NCBI GenBank assembly: GCA_947623455.1
Contig: OX392527.1
Span: 10,412,001-10,476,000, forward strand
From: Mimachlamys varia
Taxonomy: Eukaryota > Mollusca > Bivalvia > Pectinida > Pectinidae
DNA: 64,000 nucleotides
Reading direction: 5' to 3'
The translations under genes were made by a program, and so were the position numbers. Numbering within the stretch: position 1 is the stretch's first letter; each line of letters opens with the position of its first letter. Shown here one piece after another: positions 42,601 to 51,691 of this stretch. The notes under the pieces were generated by a model. That model was not told the DNA's origin, searched no databases, and saw nothing but the letters and a program-made list of their open reading frames with translations.

Positions 42601-42802
42601 CCCCCCCCCTCCCACCACCAACATACAGGTAATCCTGCTGATGTATCAACCCACCAAACCATGACCCCACAACACACAGGTAATCCTGCTGATGTATCAA
42701 CCCACCAAACCATGCCCCCCAACACAGGTAAACCTGCTGATGTATCAACCCACCAAACCATGCCCCCCCCCCTCCCACCACCAACACACAGGTAAACCTG
42801 CT

Positions 42803-43186
42803 CAAACTTCCACAATTGTAAACACAACCCTCTACAAATGTTAACTCCTACAAATTTGCTTAAACAACCTGATTTATGTATATTGAGCATGCACAGTGAT
42901 TTTTTTCCCAAAACAATTTACAAGGACCTAATTTAAAGATTGAAATGTAATTACACTTATATGACCTACTTGAATAAATGATGGCTGTATTTATCACACA
43001 ACTAAATGTGTGAAATGATGGCGGTATCTATCATACAGGTATAAGTGTGAATCCCTGTCCATCTCATCGTCTCCCATCAACAGTTCAAATCTCCACAAAC
43101 AAAACTCAGGCGGGTAAAGACCGGAGCGGTGGACAAAGGATGGTAAAGTAACACATTTCCAAATTAAATTGAAACCCCAGGTATCC
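42803..43186. other. unique spacer
   Basis: AT-rich DNA right of the C-tract array. Nothing recognisable. Confidence 0.5.
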
Positions 43187-43365
43187 TACAGCTAGAATTA
43201 CGGCTAAGTATCCACTTTTTTTGAGACGAACGGAAGACGAACGCTTCCCGGACGGAGGCTTACCGCTGCACGACCGGAGAACGAACGCGAGCCGCACGGA
43301 ATTACCTATTGGACCCACGCAGCTAATACGGCCGATTCCCGAACGGAACGAACGCTAGCGGCCGA
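43187..43365. repeat. GC/CpG-rich dispersed repeat, copy at 43 kb
   Basis: CpG-rich sequence with repeated GAACGAACG and CGGACGG words in an otherwise AT-rich region. It begins with AGAATTACGGCTAAGTATCC. The reverse complement of that end, GGATACTTGGCCGTAATTCT, closes the related copy near 58729. The interior (AACGCTTCCCGGACGG, then TACCGC...GACCG.AGAACGAACG) matches 58632-58696 in direct orientation. Shared inverted ends plus a directly oriented interior suggest a non-autonomous DNA transposon family. Neither copy shows both ends. Confidence 0.55.
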
Positions 43366-43485
43366 TAACCTTGGCCGGCCGCTACCGGCCGATAACCATA
43401 GCCAGCCGCTACCGGCCGATAACCTGGGCGGCCACTACCGGCCGATAAGCTGGCCCGGCCGCTACCGCACGATAAGTTCCATCTC
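43366..43485. repeat. 27-bp GC-rich tandem repeat
   Basis: Four to five copies of a 26-27-bp unit with GCTACCGGCCGATAA (phases at 43381, 43408, 43434 and 43461). It may be an internal part of the preceding CpG-rich repeat. Confidence 0.8.
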
Positions 43486-43489
43486 GCGT

Positions 43490-43511
43490 ATCGAACGAAC
43501 GAACGAACGAA
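43490..43511. repeat. (GAAC)n microsatellite
   Basis: About five GAAC tetramers following the 27-bp repeat. The same GAAC word is scattered through both copies of the CpG-rich dispersed repeat. Confidence 0.85.
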
Positions 43512-45610
43512 CTTTGCAGCGTCCCGAATGGAACGAGCGGTACAATGTTATCGTCTGTAAAACCGAAACTACTCGATCAAGTGTGCATGCAAATCTGTAT
43601 ATAATTATGAAATAGTTTTAGACTATCTAGCTCGTAGCTGCGATAACGTACTCATAAACGACGATCCGTAGGAGGCCGGGTATTAATGTTTAGTATTAGT
43701 ACTTTCTATACATGTATTATAATTTGATTCCGTGAACTCATGCGTTCGTGTCTAAGCGTCGGTAATAAATCTGAAGGAAAACGAACAAATGTCTAGTAGA
43801 CCTAATAATAGGCCTAGTGCCATCCAGTATAAGGAGCCATCCAGAACTAAATTTTAATCCGTAACTTAAAGCCGTGTTGTTTAAATAGTGTTGATCTGAT
43901 AGATCTACTGTACCCTTGAACATCTGGTTTTCGACGGGGTAATCAACCATCGCAAATAGCAAAAGAAACAATTGTGAATAACATATCCCAATATTATTTA
44001 TACAATAGTCTATCTTTTACCTTACCTGTACAATTGTTTGTCCGCAATTCGTTATTTACTCATTAAAAAACATTGGCTACTCAACTTTCTCTTATGAGGG
44101 GGAGAAGATCCATGTTTCTCCCATAATAATCGTTTAATATCAGTGCACAGTGCACAAGAGCACACGGCAATAAATGTATGTCTTGTAAGTAATTAACTGC
44201 ATAACTTTATATAGAGAATGGGGGGTGGGGGAATCGTCGGTTGGGATTGGCCCAACCACTTTTTCTCATTTCGCATTCTCAGGTGTTATAATATATCATG
44301 TAATTGTATATTGTTAAGCATATAGAGAAAGTTGAGTGGCAAATGTTTATATATCGATATTCATTTTCATTAGCGTAATGCATTATTTTTTATTATTTGC
44401 ATCTTTCAATAACGTGTCTAAAAAGTCAATATGGTTGGACACATATTTTATTACAATTTTTATAGGTATGTTATTATGATTTTATGTGAAATATGTGTTT
44501 GACACGAAAATGAAATATTTGAACTTGAACTTGAACTCATTACAATGTCGGCACTTTCCTACTGCTACTCGCCATGACACTATAGTAGTGCTCACTAGCG
44601 TTTAATAAACATTGAAGACCACACCAGTCGAATTTTGTAGCAGAGGAACATTTTCAAAAAACCAACAATAAAGTTTTAAATAATTATCCTTCAGAAAATG
44701 TCACATTTTGATATAAATAGCAGGTGTTATATTTGTCAACGGTAGTGATATCAGAACTTGCAAAAGTCAACATTTAGTTGTATAAATGTATGTTTAAAAC
44801 ACTGCATTGTCTGTCATTACATTCTTTTTATGGAAATCGTATACCATAGCACTTCACTGGGTCTGAAAACAACCATATTATTTCCCTTCTTATGATAAAA
44901 TAAACTATAAAATATGCCCTTTCGTAGCGTTTTATTCATACCACAACAAACATTTCGCGTTACTTAAATTGCAAAATTCATTGATATGTCGCTAAAAATC
45001 ACATTCCCTTAACCGAACAATGTTTAAAGAGTAACTGTAGTGCTGAACCATATTTAGTGTATGGAAAGACTGGTAAATAAGAAGTTAAAAAAAAAATAAC
45101 GAAGTTTTTACCATTTTACTAAATTTCACACCTGAACGCAAATCCGAAAATCCCCGATTTTGCCATACGAGCGGAAGTGTCGTCACAACGGTAACCGCAC
45201 TGATAGACTTAATTGAGTAGTCATTATATTAAACTTGTATGAATCGTATCGCGACTTGTTATTTGTAGAGAGCCCCATATTCAAGAATAAGACACTGATT
45301 ATATATCAAGGCTGTACGGAGTTCATTAATGTCCCTACTGTTAATTGCAAGGTATTATATGTCCAAGGGGACGGTAATTAGTGGGGAGGGGGCCCGGGTT
45401 TGGGAGTTCCACAGGTATATGTATGCGGCACACGTGGTCATGGTCACTCGACCATAAATCAATTACCACCGGGCTCGATAGCATGATCAAAAGGTTATTA
45501 GTTTGTGGAAAATCTGTAAGACTTCAAAACATACGCTTGATATGATTATGTATTAAGTTTCTCATGTTTTATTTCATATAACTCCGCTAAAACGGCGTGT
45601 GTATTCAATG
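43512..45610. other. unique AT-rich region with a possible LINE tail
   Basis: About 2.1 kb without a supportable gene. At 44504-44537 the sequence GAAATATTTGAACTTGAAC, extending through a (TTGAAC)n run, resembles the microsatellite tail of a 5'-truncated LINE, but no coding remnant was seen next to it. A G-rich patch lies at 44219-44232. A 77-codon minus-strand ORF (43738-43971) has no recognisable domain. Confidence 0.5.
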
Positions 45611-45617
45611 CATGCAC

Positions 45618-45656
45618 CAGGGACGTATATATATGTGTGAGACATATACGTCCTTG
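45618..45656. mobile_element. micro-palindrome insertion (7-bp flanking repeat)
   Basis: A 39-bp palindrome starting CAGGGACGTATA and ending TATACGTCCTTG. It is flanked by CATGCAC (45611-45617) and CATGTAC (45657-45663), which match at 6 of 7 positions. It belongs to the six-member family described in the findings and is the only one outside the 57-kb cluster. Confidence 0.7.
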
Positions 45657-45805
45657 CATGTACACATCAGCAGGAACTGATCGTTACATCAGTAAAATGC
45701 ACACTGACAAATATTTATGCATGTTGGTCGACTGTATAAATATAAAAATTCGTAGAAAAAACCTCAAACAAACACAAGAAAAAGGATATTTGTGTTACTG
45801 TAGAC

Positions 45806-45834
45806 CACGGACTTAGATATAATCTAATTCCGTG
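45806..45834. repeat. second palindrome family (CACGGACTTA...)
   Basis: A 29-bp near-perfect palindrome with arms CACGGACTTAGAT and ATCTAATTCCGTG (one mismatch). Related palindromes with arms CAC(A/G)GACTTA and TAATTC(C/T)GTG lie at 57759-57786, and a shorter one at 54127-54148. No convincing target duplication flanks any of them. Confidence 0.5.
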
Positions 45835-46105
45835 TATGGACTCAGAACTTCGAAAACCATATATTTTATTGGACTTCGAAGAAGAACATTTAATTACATC
45901 ATATAGAATCATGAGATAATCCTTTTTGATTTAAACATATTTATTGCCCCCCGTAGCAATGGGATTGGGCACAAGTTGTACAACTTATACTAAGCCCTTT
46001 CCCTAAAATAAAACATTGATATATTTACAAATTTCAAGATGGCTTATTTACAATAATAAAATACAATATCTCACAGTATCATACAGTCACACATTCAAAC
46101 ATCAT

Positions 46106-46180
46106 GAGAGAGAGAGGGGGGGGGGGAAGAGAGAGAAAGAGGGGGAAGGGAGGAGTAGAGAGAGGGAGGGAGAGAGAGAT
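46106..46180. repeat. GA-rich low-complexity tract
   Basis: GAGAGAG interrupted by G runs (a run of about 9 G near 46117). It falls within the presumed LINE 3' UTR and may be a slippage expansion there. Confidence 0.85.
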
Positions 46181-46218
46181 TATCTTATGAGTAACATTTT
46201 ATATATATAATGATAGTA

Positions 46219-46380
46219 ATCTTTTCCGACACCGACGGCAAAAGTTAACACTGACACTATTCGATACTCTCAGCTGGTACTAAATGTTCATCACTTCCCG
46301 TGCCTTGGTTTGCGTCCTCCTGGTCATTCCGTTCGTCCTTTAAAATTCGTTTCTCTAGTGCCGTCGACGTCGGAAAAGAT
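46219..46380. repeat. inverted repeat (22-bp arms) in LINE 3' region
   Basis: The left arm starts ATCTTTTCCGAC and ends GACGGCA (46219-46240). The right arm ends GTCGGAAAAGAT (46359-46380). The arms pair at 20 of 22 positions across a 118-bp loop. This could be a structured element of the LINE 3' UTR, or the two ends of a small inserted element. No flanking duplication was found. Confidence 0.6.
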
Positions 46381-46468
46381 TTGATATAAATCTTTAAATA
46401 CATAACCTAGTTGTTTAAAATCATAAAAAGAGAAGGAGAAGGTGGGGGGGGGGGGGGGGGGAGGGGGG

Positions 46469-49400
46469 CTAAAATCTGTTTGAATCATTAATATATTGCT
46501 GAGTGTACATAAAAATCAGTTCGTTTTCATGCGCAGAAAGGGTTGCGTCTCCATAAAGAAGTAAATTTACAGTAAGAGGAATATACGAGTTAAGGTGTCG
46601 GAAGAGCTTAATTCTTTGTTCAGCATAAGTATTGCAATTAAAGAAAAAGTGGTGGGTATTTTCATTAGCAAAACCACAGTGGCAACATTGATCAGTAATA
46701 AGATTGGCTCTAAATAAGTGATTTCTCAATGTACTAGATTGATTTCTTAATCTAGTATGTAGGATATTACTTTTTCGTTTACCGTATAAAAACAAATTTG
46801 GTACCTGTGGTAAGTCTGTATTACGAATGGAATTTTTGAATGTTAAAAATGATACAATGTGCCGAATATCTAGGGGTAATAGATTCCACTGTCTAATTGT
46901 AGAGGGGAAGAAGGATAGGTTAGATGATTCCAATCTGTTCATAGGTAAGATGTAGTTTTCAGCATTACGGAGACTGTGTTGAGAATGATCAGCAACAATG
47001 GGCGGGAGTAGGGTATTCAGATAGTCAGGGGTAATGTTATTGTGTATCTTAAAGAACAGTTGGAGTTTTCGACGAGAGCGCCGTTGGGATAAAGGTTCCC
47101 ATCCGGTTTCAGCATAAAGAGATTTTCTACTTGAATATGAAGGTAGGCCAGTGATGATACGGCAAGCTTCAAGTTGTAATTTTTCTAGACTGTCGGCGTC
47201 AGCAATAGAACAACCGTCCCAAAGTTCACAACAATATTCTAAAACAGGAAGAATAAAGGATCTATATATTATATTTAATGTTCGTCTATTAAGGATATAT
47301 TTTAATTTACGCAGGACACCTATTTGTTTCGCTACTGTTTTACAAATATGTTCTATGTGATAGCTCCACTTACACTTAGAATCTATATATACTCCTAGAT
47401 GCTTATGGTAGTCTACAAATTCAATATTTATATTATTAAAATTTATTTCGATAAAATGATCCAGTTCAGTATTAGAGATAAGCAGTGCCTCAGTTTTTGT
47501 GGGATTAAACTTGACCAACCATTTTTCTGCCCAAGATTGAATATTCAAAAGATCATTATTAATTTTCTGTTCGATTACTTGCGGAGATTTATCAGAGCAT
47601 AAAAGAGAAGTATCATCCGCGAAAAGTTTTGATAAGCTTTCTATATTATCTGTTATATCGTTAATATATACAATAAACAAAAGGGGCCCAAGAACCGAAC
47701 CCTGGGGGACTCCTGCATTTGTAGATTTTACTAAGGATTTACTATTCCCCAAAAATACCTGCTGTTTCCTATCCGACACATAATCCATCAACCAGTCAAG
47801 TAATTTGCCTGATATACCATAGCTAGCTAGTTTCACTTCAAGTCCCCTATGCCACACTCTGTCGAATGCCTTGGAAATATCACAGAAAACTAGACATGTA
47901 GGTTGTTTTTTTTCCAGATTGTCACAAATTTTGTGAAAAATTTCAATTAATTGATGAACGGTAGAATGACCTGGCTGGAAGCCTGACTGATATTTATAAA
48001 TTAAAGAATTTTCTAATAGATAGTTATGTAAATATTTAGCAACTAGTCGTTCAAAAACTTTACCAATAGTACAGAGTAATGAAATTGGTCTATAATTGGA
48101 AGGATCTTGCTTATCTCCCTTTTTAAAGATTGGCATCACTAGAGCATGTTTCCATTGTGTGGGGAAAGACCCAGTCTCCAAAGAAGTACAAAAGATTAAA
48201 GACAAAGGATAAGCTACTGAGATAGCAGTGTTTTTAAGCATAATGTGACTTATTGTATCATTTCCTACAGCTTTACCACTTTTTAAGGACTTGAGTATGT
48301 CAGTGATGTCATTTATGTTAAAAGGTATGTCGGAAATCGTAGAGTCAGTCCTTGGTTCTACAGTCGGAATGTCAGTCTCAGTGTCGTCTATTGTCGATAT
48401 AGAAACAAAGTAGTCATTCAGTATATTTGTCTTAACGTTATCGTCCATTTCTAGATTTCCAGCCGCACTCCTTAAGGGTGGAATAGTATTTGATGTATCA
48501 GATGATTTAATTAGTCTGCGAACAAGTTTCCAAAAGTTTTTAGGATTCGTATTATTATAATTGTCTAAGATACCATTTATGTCCGCATAAAATAATTCTT
48601 TCTTCCTTTTCTTTTGATTATTGACTCTATTTCGGTATTTTCTAAAGTTGTTTAAATTGTGAGGAGTGCGACTGGATTTATATTTTTGAAGTAATCTGTC
48701 CCTTTTCCTAATTTCACGTCTCAAGTCGGAGTCAAACCATGGTTTGTCATTAGGTCTAATTGTAACTACTTTTGAAGGAATGCACTCACTTGCTATTTCT
48801 AAATATTTAGATGTAAAGACTCTGCACATATCGTCCGGGGTAGAGGTCGAAGAAAAAAGATCGGTCCAGTCGGTCACCGCTAGTTTATTATTAAAAAGTT
48901 CAAAGTTAGCGTCATTATAACATAAAATTTTTCTATTATAACTCCTAGTAATATTTGTCTCTATAGTCAGTTCCACAGATGTCGCTTGGTGGTCAGAGAT
49001 ATCACGGTCTATGTCGATAGTGTCAGCTAGAGTGTAATTACACGTGTCCGATAGAAAAATGGGGTCAAGGAGTGTGCAGCACGTGCGTCCGATTCTTGTC
49101 GGTCTGTCTATTACATTTGTGAAGTGGAAATGGTTCATAGTATCTATAAGAGAGTGTTTGTTATCAACTGTTAGAAGGTCAACATTTATATCGCCAACTA
49201 TTACAACATGAGGAGTTTCATTCATAGCTGTTTCTACAGAATATCGAAAAAAGTTCCAGAAAGCTTGTGTACAATTTGGAGGCCTATAGACAATGCAGAG
49301 TAGATATTTCTTGTTTGGAAACTGGATCTCTGTCCACACAACTTCGCCAATATGGAATTCTAAGTCAGGTCTACGACGTGTGCATAGGAGACTGGAAGTG

Positions 49401-49984
49401 TAAACGTTTATCCCACCACCCGGAGTACCACGGTCTTTACGGTATAGGTTATAACCATCTAGGAGTATATCATCGTCTGCTATTGATATATCAAGGTGAG
49501 TCTCTGTAATACAGACTATGTCAAAATCTAATGCTACATGCTCTAGATAAGATAATTTATTTCTAAGACTACGAATATTTAAATGAAAGACAGAAATATT
49601 TTTAGAATGATTGTTGGGACCTGGGTTTGGATGAACATCGTTGCTAGAAAGAAGAAGTAGTTGTAATATAAGGAAAAAGCTCGAGTTATCAACAAGTATA
49701 GATAAAAACAACTGAGCAACGTATGCTAGTTTGACAGCAGTGGACATTATATATGACCAAAATCCGCTTAATAATTTAAGGAGATTTACATAGAAAATAT
49801 ACTGTTTTCGAGTAAGAACGCAGTGTGTGCATAGGTAAAAACAGCCGATCGCCGCTCTAAATAATCTATAATCCTTTTTATATCTACATGTACAATGTAC
49901 GTATATCGGAAAATAAAAATATGTAGATTTTATCAATGTTTTCGACCTGTATAACCTATTTTGAAGGGTATCACATTTCGACAA
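46469..49984 (-). CDS. LINE ORF2: 2A-like leader, APE endonuclease, reverse transcriptase
   Basis: An uninterrupted 1171-residue frame. Residues 80-114 (from Met80 at 49747) are strongly hydrophobic and run into NDVHPNPGP (115-123, bases 49616-49642), which resembles a 2A ribosome-skipping motif. An apurinic/apyrimidinic endonuclease follows, with LNIRSL (Asn136), TETH (Glu161), GDIN (264-267) and SDH (330-332). This domain would nick target DNA. The reverse transcriptase includes NYRPISLL (630-637), QSGFQPGHST (666-675), CDISKAFDRVWH (701-712), GVPQGSVLGPLLF (758-770) and the catalytic FADD (788-791, bases 47612-47623). A C-terminal CCHC finger reads Cys1100, Cys1103, His1112, Cys1117. All key residues are present and no frameshift was seen, so the copy may be young. 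The true start could be Met1 or Met80. Met80 gives a signal-peptide-like leader directly before the 2A-like motif. It is a transposon protein, not a host gene. Confidence 0.95.
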   Translation of the reverse strand: MSKCDTLQNRLYRSKTLIKSTYFYFPIYVHCTCRYKKDYRLFRAAIGCFYLCTHCVLTRKQYIFYVNLLKLLSGFWSYIMSTAVKLAYVAQLFLSILVDNSSFFLILQLLLLSSNDVHPNPGPNNHSKNISVFHLNIRSLRNKLSYLEHVALDFDIVCITETHLDISIADDDILLDGYNLYRKDRGTPGGGINVYTSSLLCTRRRPDLEFHIGEVVWTEIQFPNKKYLLCIVYRPPNCTQAFWNFFRYSVETAMNETPHVVIVGDINVDLLTVDNKHSLIDTMNHFHFTNVIDRPTRIGRTCCTLLDPIFLSDTCNYTLADTIDIDRDISDHQATSVELTIETNITRSYNRKILCYNDANFELFNNKLAVTDWTDLFSSTSTPDDMCRVFTSKYLEIASECIPSKVVTIRPNDKPWFDSDLRREIRKRDRLLQKYKSSRTPHNLNNFRKYRNRVNNQKKRKKELFYADINGILDNYNNTNPKNFWKLVRRLIKSSDTSNTIPPLRSAAGNLEMDDNVKTNILNDYFVSISTIDDTETDIPTVEPRTDSTISDIPFNINDITDILKSLKSGKAVGNDTISHIMLKNTAISVAYPLSLIFCTSLETGSFPTQWKHALVMPIFKKGDKQDPSNYRPISLLCTIGKVFERLVAKYLHNYLLENSLIYKYQSGFQPGHSTVHQLIEIFHKICDNLEKKQPTCLVFCDISKAFDRVWHRGLEVKLASYGISGKLLDWLMDYVSDRKQQVFLGNSKSLVKSTNAGVPQGSVLGPLLFIVYINDITDNIESLSKLFADDTSLLCSDKSPQVIEQKINNDLLNIQSWAEKWLVKFNPTKTEALLISNTELDHFIEINFNNINIEFVDYHKHLGVYIDSKCKWSYHIEHICKTVAKQIGVLRKLKYILNRRTLNIIYRSFILPVLEYCCELWDGCSIADADSLEKLQLEACRIITGLPSYSSRKSLYAETGWEPLSQRRSRRKLQLFFKIHNNITPDYLNTLLPPIVADHSQHSLRNAENYILPMNRLESSNLSFFPSTIRQWNLLPLDIRHIVSFLTFKNSIRNTDLPQVPNLFLYGKRKSNILHTRLRNQSSTLRNHLFRANLITDQCCHCGFANENTHHFFFNCNTYAEQRIKLFRHLNSYIPLTVNLLLYGDATLSAHENELIFMYTQQYINDSNRF

Positions 49985-50012
49985 CTTTTATATAAATATA
50001 TAAAAACGCGAG

Positions 50013-50163
50013 GGGTCTTATTGTGGGAGGAAACCGGAGTACCCGGAGAAAACCCCACGTGATCTGGCAGGTGACACCCAATACCTTTTCACGTCTAGTC
50101 GGGGAATCGAACCCCGGCCGCCTTGGTGAAAGGCAAGTGGGCTATCCACTGCACTGCCCGACA
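50013..50163 (-). mobile_element. tRNA-derived SINE-like element
   Basis: Read on the minus strand it begins with a tRNA-like head, GTCGGGCAGTGCAGTGG, containing an A-box-like segment (50140-50156). The B box GGTTCGATTCCCC follows (50101-50113). The body contains GGGTTTTCTCCGGGTACTCC and ends TTTCCTCCCACAATA. A tRNA head joined to a conserved central domain is typical of animal SINEs. The body motif looks like one of the conserved invertebrate SINE domains, but I cannot name it with certainty. It ends only a few tens of bases from the LINE ORF start. Confidence 0.75.
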
Positions 50164-51309
50164 TCTTTTATCCTATGTTCGAGAAATTATACGTGTGTAT
50201 TAAAGTTAACAGATTTCCATCCATTGATAATTATGTATGTCTATGCAGTATATATATATGTAAAAAAAAAATAAAAACTATGCGTGAATATTGTAAAATA
50301 AAAGGAACATGAGCGAAATCCTGATGCTACATGTACCTGTCTTCAGGCATACTCATCGAAATAGAAATCAAGAACAGTTTATTGGAATTATTTTTGAGAA
50401 AAAATAAGATCATGTCTTTGAAAACCACTGTGTGTTGCTGACAAGAAATGAACATGGAACGTCTTTTGAAAATATGATGAGAAGATTAATTAATTGGTTT
50501 TAATCCGCATTTTATTCTTTATGTTAAAACAAAATATGAATGGTAACTGTGATACAGACATACCATGCAAGTTTTCAATAGAATTTGTCAAGTTGAATAT
50601 AAGAGTTAGATTTGAAATTTAATAAAGTGACATGTACATATGAACTTTGTGACTTGGCGGCGGGTTCTGGAGATTTCAAAAGGTACACTCGATAGTCTAT
50701 GTTCCATTCAAAGTCGAGAAATAACTACAGATCTAGAGTACACATTTAGAAGTTATAAAGAGGGGAAAATTACCGCAACATACTATTAACAGTTAGTTTT
50801 AACTTTGATCGCGCAGATGGGTTCATTAAAATGAATTTGAACAGTCAATATCTAAACACTAAATTAAACAAAGGTATTTCAAGGACGATTTCAGCCCCCC
50901 CCCCCCTCCCATAACATGGTACGTCACTTAATTTCACTGTATAATACATTTCGAATTAACCATTAATCAGACGTACATATATATAGAGAGAGATGGGACC
51001 CAATTTCTTGTGTTCCCGTTGTGACGTCACCAATATGTGAGAACAACTTTTAGCGGTTTGCGGTGCGCATAATTAGATTGTGGCAAAACAGGTAAAAAAA
51101 AAACAATCAACCTGTCGTAACTTTGTAACCGGTCGGCCGATTTCGATGCGGTTTTCGACAATGTATTAATGCCGGCACAACGAGTCTGATCATTTTAATT
51201 TCTATTTGCACTTCAGTTACTCTTTAGGTTATCATGGGTACAGTCAAGTTACAGATAATTATAAAGTGGCGTAGTCTAACGGCGTATATATACGCTTTTA
51301 GTCTACATT
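50164..51309. other. unique AT-rich region
   Basis: About 1.1 kb with a C-run at 50896-50907, an (AG)n/(TA)n patch near 50980, a perfect TGACGTCA octamer (51022-51029) and a 14-bp palindrome GCGTATATATACGC (51272-51285). No gene or transposon end could be supported. Confidence 0.5.
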
Positions 51310-51616
51310 TATTAAGCACGGAACAATTACGACAGGAAATTCAAATTTTAACCTTCGGATCAACAACACTAAGTGTATATGATACATTGTGTTTAATATA
51401 TTTTATAAGTAACACGGAAACACAAATGACGAAGGAAGACAATTTTTTGACTCGTGCCCTATCCGGACCTCGAACTCACGATCTCCGGCACCAAATCGCC
51501 TAGCCAGAAAAACCTGTTGCAGTTACCACTGCGCCAACTCGACATCCCAAAAAGGATGTTTTGAAGTCGCAGTGATAGACGGTCCGGTATTCTGACATGA
51601 TCATAGTGGAAATCGT
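51310..51616 (-). mobile_element. tRNA-derived SINE, copy A
   Basis: On the minus strand a canonical A box lies within GAGTTGGCGCAGTGGTAACT (51521-51540), and the B-box core is GAGTTCGAG (51469-51477). About 150 bp of 3' body ends near TTCCGTGCTTAATA. Sequence beyond the tRNA head on the 5' side (51541-51616) is also shared with copy B, so the repeated unit is longer than the tRNA-like part. The short + frame overlapping it (51234-51503) is spurious. Confidence 0.8.
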
Positions 51617-51691
51617 CTATTATAGTGATGTGAACACCTGGATCGCAATGCATATACATACATGGATACGAATTGTACAACATTACATATA

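Larger units (their letters stand above)
28292..42802. repeat. C-tract minisatellite, about 14.5 kb, mixed unit lengths
   Basis: Units start GGTAAACCTGCTGATGTATC and continue AACC(CACC)AAACCAT(G/A), then a run of about 4 to 17 C, an optional CCTCCCACCACC, and AACACACA. Short units are near 46 bp and long units near 60-62 bp. Variants include GGTAATCCTGC, GATGTAGCAGCCC, CATAACCCC, CATGACCCCACAAC and TATTAACCC. The C-run length changes from unit to unit, as expected for homopolymer slippage. Because long units are close to 60 bp, reading frames stay open for long distances on both strands (up to 344 codons on the minus strand), but these ORFs are pure repeat translations. The array is interrupted twice by the 186-bp block and ends at GGTAAACCTGCTCAAAC. 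Confidence 0.98.
45930..49984 (-). mobile_element. APE-type non-LTR retrotransposon (LINE), Jockey/CR1/L2 group
   Basis: The element lies on the minus strand and has an intact endonuclease plus reverse transcriptase ORF. The stop codon (TAG at 46469-46471) is followed by about 530 bp of likely 3' UTR. This UTR contains a G18/G6 run on the + strand (46444-46468), a purine-rich low-complexity stretch and a hairpin-forming inverted repeat. It ends near an AATAAA read on the minus strand (45940-45945), where I place the 3' end. The 5' end is not resolved: the ORF begins at 49984 and a SINE-like unit lies just beyond it at 50013-50163. No ORF1 (gag-like) frame was seen. I could not identify target-site duplications, so the outer limits are approximate. 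Clade assignment rests on domain order and motif style and needs a phylogeny. Confidence 0.8.

Noticed and set aside
28198..42911. Long overlapping ORFs on both strands, up to 344 codons (KPADVSTHQT and VDTSAGLPVC repeats)
   Set aside because: Units near 60 bp keep frames open. All frames are pure repeat, C-run changes shift the frame between copies, and both strands are open simultaneously.
44504..44537. Confident LINE 3' end at the (TTGAAC)n run
   Set aside because: The tail-like microsatellite is suggestive, but no adjoining reverse-transcriptase remnant or conserved 3' UTR could be recognised, so it is only mentioned within the spacer entry.
50101..50160. Functional tRNA gene (B box GGTTCGATTCCCC)
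   Set aside because: The arms do not form a complete cloverleaf and the sequence continues into a SINE-like body.
51022..51029. TGACGTCA as a cAMP-response element promoter site
   Set aside because: One perfect octamer is expected about once in a window this size, and no gene or promoter context is present.
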